From: Sulfurimonas sediminis
Lineage (GTDB): Bacteria > Campylobacterota > Campylobacteria > Campylobacterales > Sulfurimonadaceae
Direction: 5' to 3'
Length of the DNA stretch: 64,000 nucleotides
NCBI RefSeq assembly: GCF_014905115.1
Contig: NZ_CP041235.1
Location: forward strand, 682,001-746,000
Part shown: in pieces, positions 9,209 through 17,711 of the stretch
Layout: each line of letters begins with the position of its first letter
How positions within the stretch are numbered: the first letter of the stretch is position 1
Made by a program: the position numbers and the translations under genes
The notes under the pieces: model-generated
Seen by the model: only the letters and a program-made list of their open reading frames with translations
Database searches by the model: none
What the model was told of the DNA's origin: nothing

Positions 9209-11467
9209 ATGAAAATACTTTTGTCTTTTTTGCTGGTTGTGTTGACAACCAATATATATGCGCGTGTAGTGAAAACTATTGACTATAATGGATTAATCCA
9301 CCTTTCCAAGCCGGTTGCCTTGAGAATTTTAGGATTTGGTGAAGGTGATGACATAGACAAAGAGATGGTTGACAAAGCGATTAAAAAATATTTTGACCAA
9401 GGCTATTTTAATGATATCTGGACAGAATTTGACGAGAAGGGAAAACTTACTTTTTATTTTAAAGAAAAAGCAATTATATCCAAGGTGGAACTCAAGGGCT
9501 GGAAAGAAGATGATGATGAGGTCAAAGAGTCTGTCATTCAAATCAAAAAAGGGTCGTTATATGATGAAAAGAAAATTGAAGCTGCCAAAAAAAGAATCAT
9601 TGACGCTATTTCGCAAGAAGGCAAAATTGACAGTGTCGTAGAAGTTGAAACGACCTATTTGGAAAACGGAAGTGTAAAAGTTACTTTTGTTGTGAATGAA
9701 GGCGAAGAAATCATTATAAAAAAATTGCAATACAGTGGTGTTTACGGTTTGGATCCGGATGATTTTGATGATGTTATAGCCAACAAAGAGCAAGAATTTA
9801 TGGGTTGGTTCTGGGGACAGAATGACGGTAAAATGAGTCTGAGAGATTTGGAATATGACAACCTGAGAATACGTGACTATTATATGCAGTACGGGTATCT
9901 GGATGCCAAAGTTGATGAACCTTTTGTCCGGGTTGATTTTGACAACTACAGCGCTGATATGAGTTATCTGATTTCAGAAGGCAAACCGTATAAAATAAGT
10001 AAAATTTCTGTCAATCAACTTGTCCATGTTGCAGATGATGCAAAATTGCGAGATGCCATCTCGCTGAAAAAAGATGAAACTTTCAATATCAAAACTTTTA
10101 GAGAAGATTCAAAGAAAATTAAAACACTTGTTGCAGATTTGGGCTACGCCTTTGTTCAGGTAGTGCCTGACTTGAAAAAAAATAAAGAAAACCATACAGT
10201 TGAAGTGGTGTTTAAAGTTCTGCCCGGTGAAAAAGTAAGAATCAGAAATGTTTTAATTTCAGGCAATAACAGAACACTTGACAGGGTGATTCGCCGAGAG
10301 TTGTATTTGGGTCCGAATGATATATATTCATTGACAGACCTGACCGATTCCCGTGCAGCACTTGGAAGGCTTGGGTTCTTTGATGGTAATACTATAGAAG
10401 AAAAAAGAATTGACAACAAGACTATGGATTTGATTGTTAAAGTGAAAGAAGCACCAACCGGAAATATTCAGCTGGGTGGAGGATATGGAAGTTATGGCGG
10501 AATTTTGCTCAGTATAGGCATTAATGACAGAAATGTTTGGGGTTCGGGAATTAATGTCGGAGTAAAGGCTGAAAAGTCTCAGACAACACAGAACTACTCT
10601 TTTAATATTTCGAATCCTCGTCTCAATGACAGTGATTTCAGTGGAAATTTTTCTATTTATCAGTCAGCTACTGATTACATAGACTATTCAGTTTTAAGTA
10701 CCGGTTTAACGATGGGGATTGGACACCGTTTTACACGTTATATTAGCGGATATATTGGCTATGGCTACTCAAGTAACAGTTATACTTTTGGAGATGATTT
10801 TAATGCAAGTGCATATGATATAAATGCTTTTGAATCATATACAAAAAGTAGTGTAACAGTAAGTGTGAAATGGGATAATACTGATGATTTTTATTTACCT
10901 CGTAAAGGCTTTACACTCTCTCAGAGTATTGAGAAATCTGGATTAGGAGGTACAGCAAATTTTATAAAAGCAAGAACAAATTTTTCCAAGTATTATGGTT
11001 TGGAAGATATTTTGGGATTTGATGCTATTTTTAGATACAAAGCCAGATATTATGCAATTATAGACAACGGATACATTCCTCTTGCCGAAAAATTTTATAT
11101 GGGCGGGATTGGAAGTGTGCGAGGGTACCAGGCATATACACTCTCTCCGACTGTAGCCGATGCTACTGCAGTGGACGGAATAAGAAGAGTGGGCGGAACA
11201 CAAACTTTTTCAAATAATATAGAGTTGAGTATGCCTTTGATACCAAAGGCAAAAATGCGCATAGTGGCTTTTGCAGACTGGGGAATGATTTCGGATAATG
11301 TAACAGATAATTTACTAACCAACAATATTTCAAGAGCCGGATATGGACTTGGACTGGAGTGGTTTTCACCTGTCGGCCCGATTCAGCTAATGTTTGCCCG
11401 TCCGATAAACCCTCAGGATGGCGATCAGACTGCAACCTTTGAGTTTACAATGGGACAGAGATTTTAG
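9209..11467 (+). CDS. bamA: Outer-membrane protein assembly factor BamA
   Basis: A 752-residue Omp85 protein that inserts beta-barrel proteins into the outer membrane. It has a signal peptide at residues 1-18 (LLSFLLVVLTTNIYA), five POTRA repeats at about 19-345, and a 16-strand barrel from about 420 to the C-terminus. The barrel carries the family lid-lock motif GSVRGY near residue 635 and ends in Phe (FTMGQRF), the usual outer-membrane sorting residue. The start follows a short AT-rich leader with TAAAAT at 9175-9180. Its stop overlaps the convergent gppA stop by 4 nt. Confidence 0.96.
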   Translation: MKILLSFLLVVLTTNIYARVVKTIDYNGLIHLSKPVALRILGFGEGDDIDKEMVDKAIKKYFDQGYFNDIWTEFDEKGKLTFYFKEKAIISKVELKGWKEDDDEVKESVIQIKKGSLYDEKKIEAAKKRIIDAISQEGKIDSVVEVETTYLENGSVKVTFVVNEGEEIIIKKLQYSGVYGLDPDDFDDVIANKEQEFMGWFWGQNDGKMSLRDLEYDNLRIRDYYMQYGYLDAKVDEPFVRVDFDNYSADMSYLISEGKPYKISKISVNQLVHVADDAKLRDAISLKKDETFNIKTFREDSKKIKTLVADLGYAFVQVVPDLKKNKENHTVEVVFKVLPGEKVRIRNVLISGNNRTLDRVIRRELYLGPNDIYSLTDLTDSRAALGRLGFFDGNTIEEKRIDNKTMDLIVKVKEAPTGNIQLGGGYGSYGGILLSIGINDRNVWGSGINVGVKAEKSQTTQNYSFNISNPRLNDSDFSGNFSIYQSATDYIDYSVLSTGLTMGIGHRFTRYISGYIGYGYSSNSYTFGDDFNASAYDINAFESYTKSSVTVSVKWDNTDDFYLPRKGFTLSQSIEKSGLGGTANFIKARTNFSKYYGLEDILGFDAIFRYKARYYAIIDNGYIPLAEKFYMGGIGSVRGYQAYTLSPTVADATAVDGIRRVGGTQTFSNNIELSMPLIPKAKMRIVAFADWGMISDNVTDNLLTNNISRAGYGLGLEWFSPVGPIQLMFARPINPQDGDQTATFEFTMGQRF

Positions 11468-12930
11468 AATAAGACTTTAAATTTTTGATGTTCGCATTCG
11501 AGTTTTGCCACTGCCTCTTTTGAAAGATAAAGCTTTTTGGAAGAGTTTACATGTAAAGTGTTTTTCTCAAACTGCAGTTCAAAATCCAGGTTTCTTGGCC
11601 TGTGGCTTAAGAGGGCTATGCTTAAAGAGAGCAAAAAACTGAGTGTTTTCGTAACTTGTTCTTTGGGAAGCAGTTTTTTGTAGAGTTGTAAATGGGTACT
11701 CGATGGCAGTTTGTTCTTGGCGTACTTGGTCAATGTGGCAATGAGCATGATATCGTGATGTCTGAAACCAAACTCCAGGGCACTTTTTATCAAATAATAG
11801 GTATGCTTGTTTTGGGAATAAAAATGGACACTGCTTCCTGCGGGGTATAATTTTGCGGCTAAGGCAAGATTGTATCTGTATTTGTAATCTATACCGAAAT
11901 ATTCATGGGTTAAATCAAAGAGTTTTTTAGCCAATAGGCTTAAATTATTTGAAAACTGCCTGTCTTTTATATGCGAGTCTATAATGTAGCGCACGGAGGT
12001 ATTGTAATTGTGCGGAAATTTATGTTTGGAATTCCTTAGCAAATCACTCAGATACACACCCTCTCGTACACCTACACCGCTTGTAATCACTTTTGAGATA
12101 TTTATCTTTTTGATAAGTCTTTGTAAAATAAGCGTACCGGGTTTAATGACATCAAATCTGTTGCTGTTGATAAAAAGGCTTTTGAGTTCTTTGTTGCTTT
12201 TTGCATTGAGCAGTTCTTCTATAAACTCCTGCAACACAGTGACCTTAAATTCATAAGCGTGAAGTTTATTCAGCGGATACGTTTCTCTCTTCATGATGGA
12301 GCTCGATATTGCCCGAAATGTTCCGCCGATTCCGATGAGCGTTTCAACTTTCATCGCAGGAAGCATTTGTAGTTGTTCGTCAATATACCTGATGGCACCT
12401 TCTATGTCATCAGCATCAAAATAAAGCTCTTTAAGGCGCACTGTTCCAAGTTTTAGAGACAGAGGATGTGAAACATTGTTTTTGTCTATATAGGCAAGCT
12501 CAGTAGAGCCTCCTCCTATATCTATGCTGAGTGCATTCTCCTGCATTGGCAAAAGATTGGCACAGGCAATGCCTCCGAAGTAGGCTTCTTTTTCACCACT
12601 GATAATTTTTATATTGAGTTTGAGTTCTTTTTTTACTTTTTGTAAAAAATCTTTTTTATTGGGGGCATCTCTGAGTGCCGAAGTCGCAACACAAAAGAGT
12701 TTGTTCGCTTTGAAAGAGTTACTGATCTGTATAAAGTCACTCAGTGCATCAAAGGCTCTTTGCATAGGAATCTCTTGCAGAGCTCCGCCATGTTTGTAGG
12801 CATCTTCAGAAATTCTGACTTTTGACTTCTCTTCATGAAGCAAATGAAAAGCAAAACGTGATACTTTCTCATATATTACCATTCTCACTGAATTGGAGCC
12901 TATATCTATGATCGTAACACGCTTTGCCAA
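11464..12930 (-). CDS. gppA: Exopolyphosphatase / guanosine pentaphosphate phosphatase (Ppx/GppA)
   Basis: A 488-residue member of the Ppx/GppA family of the actin/hsp70 ATPase fold, hydrolysing polyphosphate or pppGpp. The phosphate loops IDIGSNSVRM (residues 8-17), SIDIGGGSTELAY near 140 and IGIGGTFRAIS near 200 are all present. The C-terminal 180 residues are helical, as in the HD-like domain of two-domain members. The start is TTG, 4 nt after the ferredoxin stop. The order gppA-ferredoxin-regulator is conserved in Helicobacter and Campylobacter. One TTACATGTAA lies at 11547-11556. Confidence 0.92.
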   Translation of the reverse strand: MAKRVTIIDIGSNSVRMVIYEKVSRFAFHLLHEEKSKVRISEDAYKHGGALQEIPMQRAFDALSDFIQISNSFKANKLFCVATSALRDAPNKKDFLQKVKKELKLNIKIISGEKEAYFGGIACANLLPMQENALSIDIGGGSTELAYIDKNNVSHPLSLKLGTVRLKELYFDADDIEGAIRYIDEQLQMLPAMKVETLIGIGGTFRAISSSIMKRETYPLNKLHAYEFKVTVLQEFIEELLNAKSNKELKSLFINSNRFDVIKPGTLILQRLIKKINISKVITSGVGVREGVYLSDLLRNSKHKFPHNYNTSVRYIIDSHIKDRQFSNNLSLLAKKLFDLTHEYFGIDYKYRYNLALAAKLYPAGSSVHFYSQNKHTYYLIKSALEFGFRHHDIMLIATLTKYAKNKLPSSTHLQLYKKLLPKEQVTKTLSFLLSLSIALLSHRPRNLDFELQFEKNTLHVNSSKKLYLSKEAVAKLECEHQKFKVLF

Positions 12931-12934
12931 AGAA

Positions 12935-13186
12935 CTACTCTTCTATTTCTAAATTTTTATATTTAAACTGCAGTTCTGCCACAGTTTCAACATTGTCTTT
13001 ATCCGGCACTATGCAGTCAACAGGACAAACAGATATACAGGCAGGTTCATCATATATGCCGACACACTCAGTACATCTGTCAGGGTCAATATAGTAAATC
13101 GGGTCACCTTCTTCTATTGCCAGTGTCGGACATTCTTCTCTACATGCATCACATGCTATACATTCATCATTTATTATTAAAGCCAT
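12935..13186 (-). CDS. fdxB: 2[4Fe-4S] ferredoxin (FdxB-like)
   Basis: An 83-residue ferredoxin from the ATG at 13186 (MALIINDECIACDACREECP), preceded by AAGG; an in-frame TTG two codons upstream is less well spaced. Two cluster motifs are visible: CIACDACREEC with a downstream CP, and CTECVGIYDEPACISVCPVDC. The longer spacing in the second motif is typical of the YfhL/FdxB branch. It is a low-potential electron carrier; the redox partners are not shown by the sequence. It sits between gppA and the kinase gene, as in relatives. Confidence 0.92.
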   Translation of the reverse strand: MALIINDECIACDACREECPTLAIEEGDPIYYIDPDRCTECVGIYDEPACISVCPVDCIVPDKDNVETVAELQFKYKNLEIEE

Positions 13187-13265
13187 ATTCAAAAACCTTA
13201 TATTTTATATTTATTTTTTAATCTGACGATTTATAGCAAATTAAAGCTTTATTATTTTTGAAAGA

Positions 13266-14567
13266 TTACCTCTTCTTTGGAATTATACAGGATAATTTAG
13301 AATTGAGCTGCAAAGATGCAACTGTTCCGTCAATTCCGTCTTCTCTGTTTCTTATGCTTATTTTCGCACCTAAGGCATCTGCGGCGCTTTTTGCCAAGAA
13401 AAGACCAAGCCCGACGCCGGATTTGTTTCCCTGGCGCTTAAACGGTGCAAATAAATCTATGCTGTCATCAATTCCACATCCTTCATCTACAACTTCTATG
13501 AGTAATCCGACATCATCCTGTGAGCTTCTGAGAATGATAGATTTGTCCTTGGGAGTAAATTTAATGGCATTTTGCAAAAAGTTTTGCAGAATCTGGTTTA
13601 AAAGACTTATCTGCAGGGTTGCCATAAATCCGTCGGGTTTAAAATCCATATGCAGCTGTTTGCCCTCGTTTTCGGCAAGAAGTTTGAAGTCATTCGCTTT
13701 TTGTTTTAAAAATGCTATGACATCCACCTCTATAGGTCTGTCAAGCTGTGCACCTTCCTGACGGCCTATGTTGAGTATGTTTGTTATAATTATATTCATT
13801 TCGTCTACAGTTTTGTTTGTTGTTTTTATAGCTTCTATATACTCCTCGGGTGAGCGTTTTTTTATGAGAGTTACCTGGTTTTTTAGTTTTATAACCGCCA
13901 GGGGAGTTTTTAATTCATGTGCGGTTCCTATAAAAAGCTCTTTTTGATATTTGACAAAATTTTCAATTCTTAAAATCAGATGGTTGAGCGTTGCCCCCAA
14001 AGGTTCAAACTCTTTAGGAAGTTTGTTCATATCTATCTCTGTGATGAGATGTTCATTCATATTTGCCAGTTTGTTTGAAAATGTCTGAATAGGAGCAATA
14101 AGCATTTTGGACAAGGCAATAGCATAGATAATAACAAGCAGGATACTTGCTATATTGATAACAAAAATATATCTTTGAATTTTTTTCAGAAGATGCTTTG
14201 TCTGTGTGATATCTTTGGTGATTTTCAGATAGCTTTTATCATCAAGGTTAAACGGATAGATGAGCGTTAAAAAAGTATGATTGTTCTTGGAGGTTTCATA
14301 GATATCCATGCCGGTATGAGAATTTTTTAAATTAATGATGCCGACATTTAAAGAGAAAAAGCTTTCTCCCATTGATTCATCTGCCTGAAAAACTGATTTG
14401 TATGCAGAAATATTTTTGGCATATTGTACCAATTCCTCTTTTTTCTCATCATATATTGATTTTTCTATATAAAAATAGAGCAGAGATGAAAAGATAATAA
14501 TCAGGGTCAGTGATGAAAATATCAGTTTGATTAAAAAGTTTGTCCGAATGCTTCGTGAAGAGAACAT
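13266..14567 (-). CDS. Membrane sensor histidine kinase paired with the HsrA/CosR-type regulator
   Basis: A 433-residue class I histidine kinase. There are two membrane helices, at residues about 12-30 and 142-160, flanking a periplasmic sensor of roughly 110 residues. The cytoplasmic part has a HAMP-like stretch, an H-box with the phosphoacceptor His (GTAHELKTPLAVIK, about residue 216), N-box NFLQNAIKF, and G-boxes DEGCGID and GVGLGLFLAK. All catalytic motifs are intact. It lies 52 nt downstream of the regulator gene in the same direction. In Helicobacter and Campylobacter the orthologous regulator has no adjacent kinase. Confidence 0.92.
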   Translation of the reverse strand: MFSSRSIRTNFLIKLIFSSLTLIIIFSSLLYFYIEKSIYDEKKEELVQYAKNISAYKSVFQADESMGESFFSLNVGIINLKNSHTGMDIYETSKNNHTFLTLIYPFNLDDKSYLKITKDITQTKHLLKKIQRYIFVINIASILLVIIYAIALSKMLIAPIQTFSNKLANMNEHLITEIDMNKLPKEFEPLGATLNHLILRIENFVKYQKELFIGTAHELKTPLAVIKLKNQVTLIKKRSPEEYIEAIKTTNKTVDEMNIIITNILNIGRQEGAQLDRPIEVDVIAFLKQKANDFKLLAENEGKQLHMDFKPDGFMATLQISLLNQILQNFLQNAIKFTPKDKSIILRSSQDDVGLLIEVVDEGCGIDDSIDLFAPFKRQGNKSGVGLGLFLAKSAADALGAKISIRNREDGIDGTVASLQLNSKLSCIIPKKR

Positions 14568-14619
14568 GATATAACCCCATAAATATTTTTATGAAATTAT
14601 ATCATTATTTAAAATTTTA

Positions 14620-15291
14620 TTAGACTTCTTTTGGAAAGCAGAAGCGGTAGCCTCGACGACGTACAGTTTCTATAGTAGTGATTGATAATGGTTTGTCCAT
14701 TTTTTGTCGAATCTGGTTGATTGCTACTTCAATGACATTTGGTGTAACGAGTTCAGGCTCTTCCCAGATAGCATCAAGAAGCTGTTCTTTGGAAACAATT
14801 TGATCACGATGACGTGCAAGGTGAGTCAGTACTTCAAAAGGTTTTCCTTTGAGTTCTATTTCAGTCTCTTTATAAGTGATTTTTTCTTCTTCAGGATTAA
14901 TAGTCAAGTCTTCAATCTCTATAATATTGCTTCCGCCAAAACGTAAACGCGCTTCAATACGAGCGATCAATACATCAAAATCAAAAGGTTTTCTTATGTA
15001 GTCATCAGCACCGGCGCGCAGTGCTTCGATTTCACTTTCATTATCATCTCTGGCTGAAATAACAACAACAACTGTCTTAGGAGTTTTTGTTTTGATATCA
15101 CCTATGATATCCACTGAATTTCCGTCGGGAAGCATCCAGTCCATCAGAACCAAATCATAGTTACGGATGTCTAAATAGTATTCACCATCTTTTAATGTCT
15201 CTACTACATCACTTTGGTAACCAAATTCTTTGAGTCCTTCTGCTAACATTTTGTTTAATGTTACTTCGTCTTCTATAATTAATATACGCAT
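14620..15291 (-). CDS. OmpR-type response regulator of the HsrA/CosR family, with intact phosphorylation site
   Basis: A 223-residue regulator from the ATG at 15291, which has AGGAAAG 6-9 nt upstream; longer in-frame starts lack this. The receiver has Glu7/Asp8, phosphoacceptor Asp51 (VLMDWMLPDG), Ser79 and Lys101. The winged-helix DNA-binding domain (LKGKPFEVLTHLARHRDQIV; TPNVIEVAINQIRQKMDKPL) matches, as I recall it, the C-terminal half of H. pylori HsrA (HP1043) and C. jejuni CosR almost residue for residue. Those proteins are essential atypical regulators that lost the canonical phosphosite. Here the site is complete and a kinase follows. Confidence 0.93.
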   Translation of the reverse strand: MRILIIEDEVTLNKMLAEGLKEFGYQSDVVETLKDGEYYLDIRNYDLVLMDWMLPDGNSVDIIGDIKTKTPKTVVVVISARDDNESEIEALRAGADDYIRKPFDFDVLIARIEARLRFGGSNIIEIEDLTINPEEEKITYKETEIELKGKPFEVLTHLARHRDQIVSKEQLLDAIWEEPELVTPNVIEVAINQIRQKMDKPLSITTIETVRRRGYRFCFPKEV

Positions 15292-15391
15292 TAATTCTTT
15301 CCTGTGCTTAAATATTTGGTGGAATAATAGCATAAATTTAGGTTACTTTAAAGTTTTTTTCAATTTTTTTTAAAAAAAAATGAAGTTAGGA

Positions 15392-15724
15392 TTAAGATTG
15401 GAAGTTTGTAATATTGCTTACACTGACCTTGCAGTCGGGTAAAATGGAGGGTTTTGTTATTTTCAGATAAAGAGTATTTATTTTCGAAAATTTATTTTTA
15501 AGCGCTCTGCTCAAATCCTGAAGCGCATCTTCAATAAGTAAATATTTTTTGTTTTGCATATCTGTTTTTATAAATTCTGCCACCTCCGCATAGTTTATAA
15601 AAACATTATCCTCAAAATCATACTCTATTGCAACATCAATAATGACTTTTTGCTCATTTTGTCTTTCATGTTCCAAAATACCGATGATACATGTAAAGTG
15701 TAACGCTTCTATATGAATTTTCAA
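15392..15724 (-). CDS. folB: Dihydroneopterin aldolase (folate biosynthesis)
   Basis: A 110-residue FolB. It converts 7,8-dihydroneopterin to 6-hydroxymethyl-dihydropterin and glycolaldehyde. Seen are the N-terminal pattern LKIHIEALHFTCIIGILEHE, with the catalytic-region Glu of the GxxxxER/Q type, and the late KITKPSILPD strand common to FolB (usually KP.A...). The best start is TTG at 15724, because an upstream extension would read through the plsY gene in another frame. It begins 1 nt after the plsY stop, so the two are coupled. folK of the same pathway is at 33.96 kb. Confidence 0.85.
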   Translation of the reverse strand: MKIHIEALHFTCIIGILEHERQNEQKVIIDVAIEYDFEDNVFINYAEVAEFIKTDMQNKKYLLIEDALQDLSRALKNKFSKINTLYLKITKPSILPDCKVSVSNITNFQS

Positions 15725-15725
15725 T

Positions 15726-16340
15726 TTATATGACTCTTTTTTCTTCGCCCTTGATGACACGAACGATATTAGGGATATGTTTGTAAAACAGGATAAATAC
15801 AATAAATACAACCGGTGCATGCGGCATATTCGGATGTATGATAAAACTTGCAACAAGCAAAGAGAAAACACCCGTGAGGGAAGAGACAGAAGAGATACGG
15901 ACTGTTTTAGCCATAACAAGCCACACAACAAGAGCAATGGTGGTCTCCAGCGGTAAAAGAAACATCATAACACCCATGCCTGTTGCAATACCTTTGCCTC
16001 CTTCAAATCCAAGATAGGGAGAAAAACAATGACCCAAAACTGCCAAAACAGCAATAGCCCATAAAACGGATTCGTCAAGCCCCATGAAGTAGGCAACAGC
16101 CAAAACGCTGACACCTTTGAGTGCATCCAATACAAGAGTTGCAATACCGAGTTTTTTTGCCAGATCCGGATTTTTTTCCTTGACAACGCGTAAAACATTT
16201 GTAGCACCGATACTGCCGCTTCCTGCTGACTTGACATCAACACCTGCAAATTTCTTTGCAAGCAAAAGACCAAAAGGAATACCTCCAATGAGATATGCAG
16301 CAATATAAAACTGTACATTGATATTAAATAAAAAATCCAT
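15726..16340 (-). CDS. plsY: Acyl-phosphate:glycerol-3-phosphate acyltransferase PlsY
   Basis: A 204-residue inner-membrane enzyme making lysophosphatidic acid from acyl-phosphate. It has five or six hydrophobic segments and the conserved loops of the family: GGIPFGLLLAK (residues about 18-28), AGSGSIGATNVLR (about 39-51) and GFEGGKGIATGMGV (about 112-125). The ATG follows TAAGGTAATTT, a good ribosome-binding site. It is divergent from nadA; the shared gap now holds a MITE-like element on the nadA side. Confidence 0.95.
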   Translation of the reverse strand: MDFLFNINVQFYIAAYLIGGIPFGLLLAKKFAGVDVKSAGSGSIGATNVLRVVKEKNPDLAKKLGIATLVLDALKGVSVLAVAYFMGLDESVLWAIAVLAVLGHCFSPYLGFEGGKGIATGMGVMMFLLPLETTIALVVWLVMAKTVRISSVSSLTGVFSLLVASFIIHPNMPHAPVVFIVFILFYKHIPNIVRVIKGEEKRVI

Positions 16341-16401
16341 AAATTACCTTAAATTATTTGAGTGACAGCATTCTACAGTTTTTATGCTAAATATATTTTG
16401 A

Positions 16402-16407
16402 TATAAT
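16402..16407 (+). promoter_or_regulatory. Probable -10 element of nadA, upstream of the inserted element
   Basis: TATAAT in the context TTTTGATATAATTGC, typical of Campylobacterota sigma-70 promoters. It lies 20 nt before the left end of the MITE-like element. Without the element, it would be about 40 nt before the nadA start, a normal leader length. The element therefore seems to have landed between promoter and ribosome-binding site. No transcript evidence is available. Confidence 0.5.
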
Positions 16408-16425
16408 TGCATAATAATAAAATTG

Positions 16426-16695
16426 TAAGTGCCTGACCAGAATAAATGACATAATTTAATGAAGAGAGAAAATGCAAGATACAAGGCGAAAATCCGTAGG
16501 AGCTACTAGTAGCTTCAAGGATTTTCAACGAAGTTAGATTGTATTTTCTCTCTTCACCCGAAGGGCAACATACAAAGGACTCATTTCCTGCGTTGAACTT
16601 TCGTTAACGATACCAGTATCGCCAACAAAAGTTCGCCTTGAAACTAAACCCTTTGTGTGTTGTTAAATATGTCATTTATTCTGGTCAGGCACTTA
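16426..16695. mobile_element. 270-bp MITE-like element with perfect 28-bp terminal inverted repeats
   Basis: The 28-bp arms at 16426-16453 and 16668-16695 are exact reverse complements. The outermost bases are TA on both sides, followed inward by AGTGCCTGACC; this fits a TA target duplication with AGTGCC...GGCACT ends, as made by IS630/Tc1-mariner transposases. Inside are two more hairpins. One has arms 16461-16473 and 16543-16555 around the palindrome AGCTACTAGTAGCT (16501-16514). The other has arms about 16566-16578 and 16650-16662 around CGATACCAGTATCG. No transposase is encoded, so it is non-autonomous. It carries a TTG at 16638 in frame with nadA. Confidence 0.85.
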
Positions 16696-16712
16696 GTAAA
16701 CAGGATGATTTT

Positions 16713-17711
16713 TTGCAGTTAACAAATGATGAATTAAAAAAACGAATTTCCGAGCTCAAAGAAAAACTGAGTGTCACAGTTGTTGCACACTTTTATCAGC
16801 GTGATGAAGTGTTTGAACTTGCTGATATTACAGGCGATTCATTAGAATTGGCTATGAGAACAATGGCAGATGATGCAGAATTTGTACTCTTTTGCGGTGT
16901 CGGATTTATGGGGCAGAGCGTGAAAGTTCTTTCACCACACAAGCGTGTCGTTATGCCAAAAATTGCCTGCTGTGCAATGGCGCGCATGATTGACTCTCTT
17001 TATTATGATGATTCTGTGAAATTTTTAGAAGACAACGGCATTGCCAAAGAAAATATTTTGCCGATCACCTACATCAATTCAAATGCTGAGGTAAAAGCAA
17101 AAGTCGGAGAGATGGGCGGAATGGTCTGTACAAGTTCGAATGCCAAAAAAATCATTACAACAGCATTGGAGGAGGGAAAGAAAATTCTTTTTGTCCCTGA
17201 TCGGTGTCTTGGACAAAATATTGCCAACCAGATGGGACTCAAATCTATGGTGATTGGGCAAGAGGGTGATCCAAAAGAGGCAGACATTATCTGTTATGAC
17301 GGTTTTTGCTCGGTGCATCAGCTTTTTACACTCGATGATATAGCTTTTTACCGTAAAAAATTTCCGGGTATAAAAATTGCAACACATCCCGAATGTGACC
17401 CGGCTGTTTGTGATGCCAGTGATTTTGTAGGTTCAACCTCACAGCTTATCAAATATATAACAGAGCTCCCGGAGGATCAAAAAGTAGCTGTGGGAACAGA
17501 GTTTAATATGGTAAATCGACTGCGACCAAAAAATACCTATGTGTTAAGCTCCACAAAACCGGAATGTCCGACAATGAATGAAACAACCCTTGAAGATGTC
17601 TATCTGACACTCAAAGCGATAGATGAGGGCGAGCCGATAAACGAGATAGAAGTTGATCCAAAAACGCAAAAATGGGCAAAAATCGCATTAGAGCGAATGT
17701 TGGCATTATGA
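16713..17711 (+). CDS. nadA: Quinolinate synthase A
   Basis: A 332-residue [4Fe-4S] enzyme condensing iminoaspartate with dihydroxyacetone phosphate to quinolinate. Motifs include VVAHFYQRDEV near the start, FCGVGFMGQSVKVL, the cluster cysteines in ACCAMA, VCTSSNA and KPECPTM, and HPECDPAVC. I place the start at TTG 16713, which has AGGA 7-11 nt upstream and gives the normal length. The frame is also open back to a TTG at 16638, but those 25 codons come largely from the inserted element. The stop overlaps the nadC ATG (ATGA). No nadB is in the window. Confidence 0.9.
   Translation: MQLTNDELKKRISELKEKLSVTVVAHFYQRDEVFELADITGDSLELAMRTMADDAEFVLFCGVGFMGQSVKVLSPHKRVVMPKIACCAMARMIDSLYYDDSVKFLEDNGIAKENILPITYINSNAEVKAKVGEMGGMVCTSSNAKKIITTALEEGKKILFVPDRCLGQNIANQMGLKSMVIGQEGDPKEADIICYDGFCSVHQLFTLDDIAFYRKKFPGIKIATHPECDPAVCDASDFVGSTSQLIKYITELPEDQKVAVGTEFNMVNRLRPKNTYVLSSTKPECPTMNETTLEDVYLTLKAIDEGEPINEIEVDPKTQKWAKIALERMLAL

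Noticed and set aside
16638-16712. A longer NadA beginning at TTG 16638.
   Set aside because: These codons come mainly from the inserted element and are not expected in NadA; the TTG at 16713 has its own ribosome-binding site. It remains possible as a secondary start.
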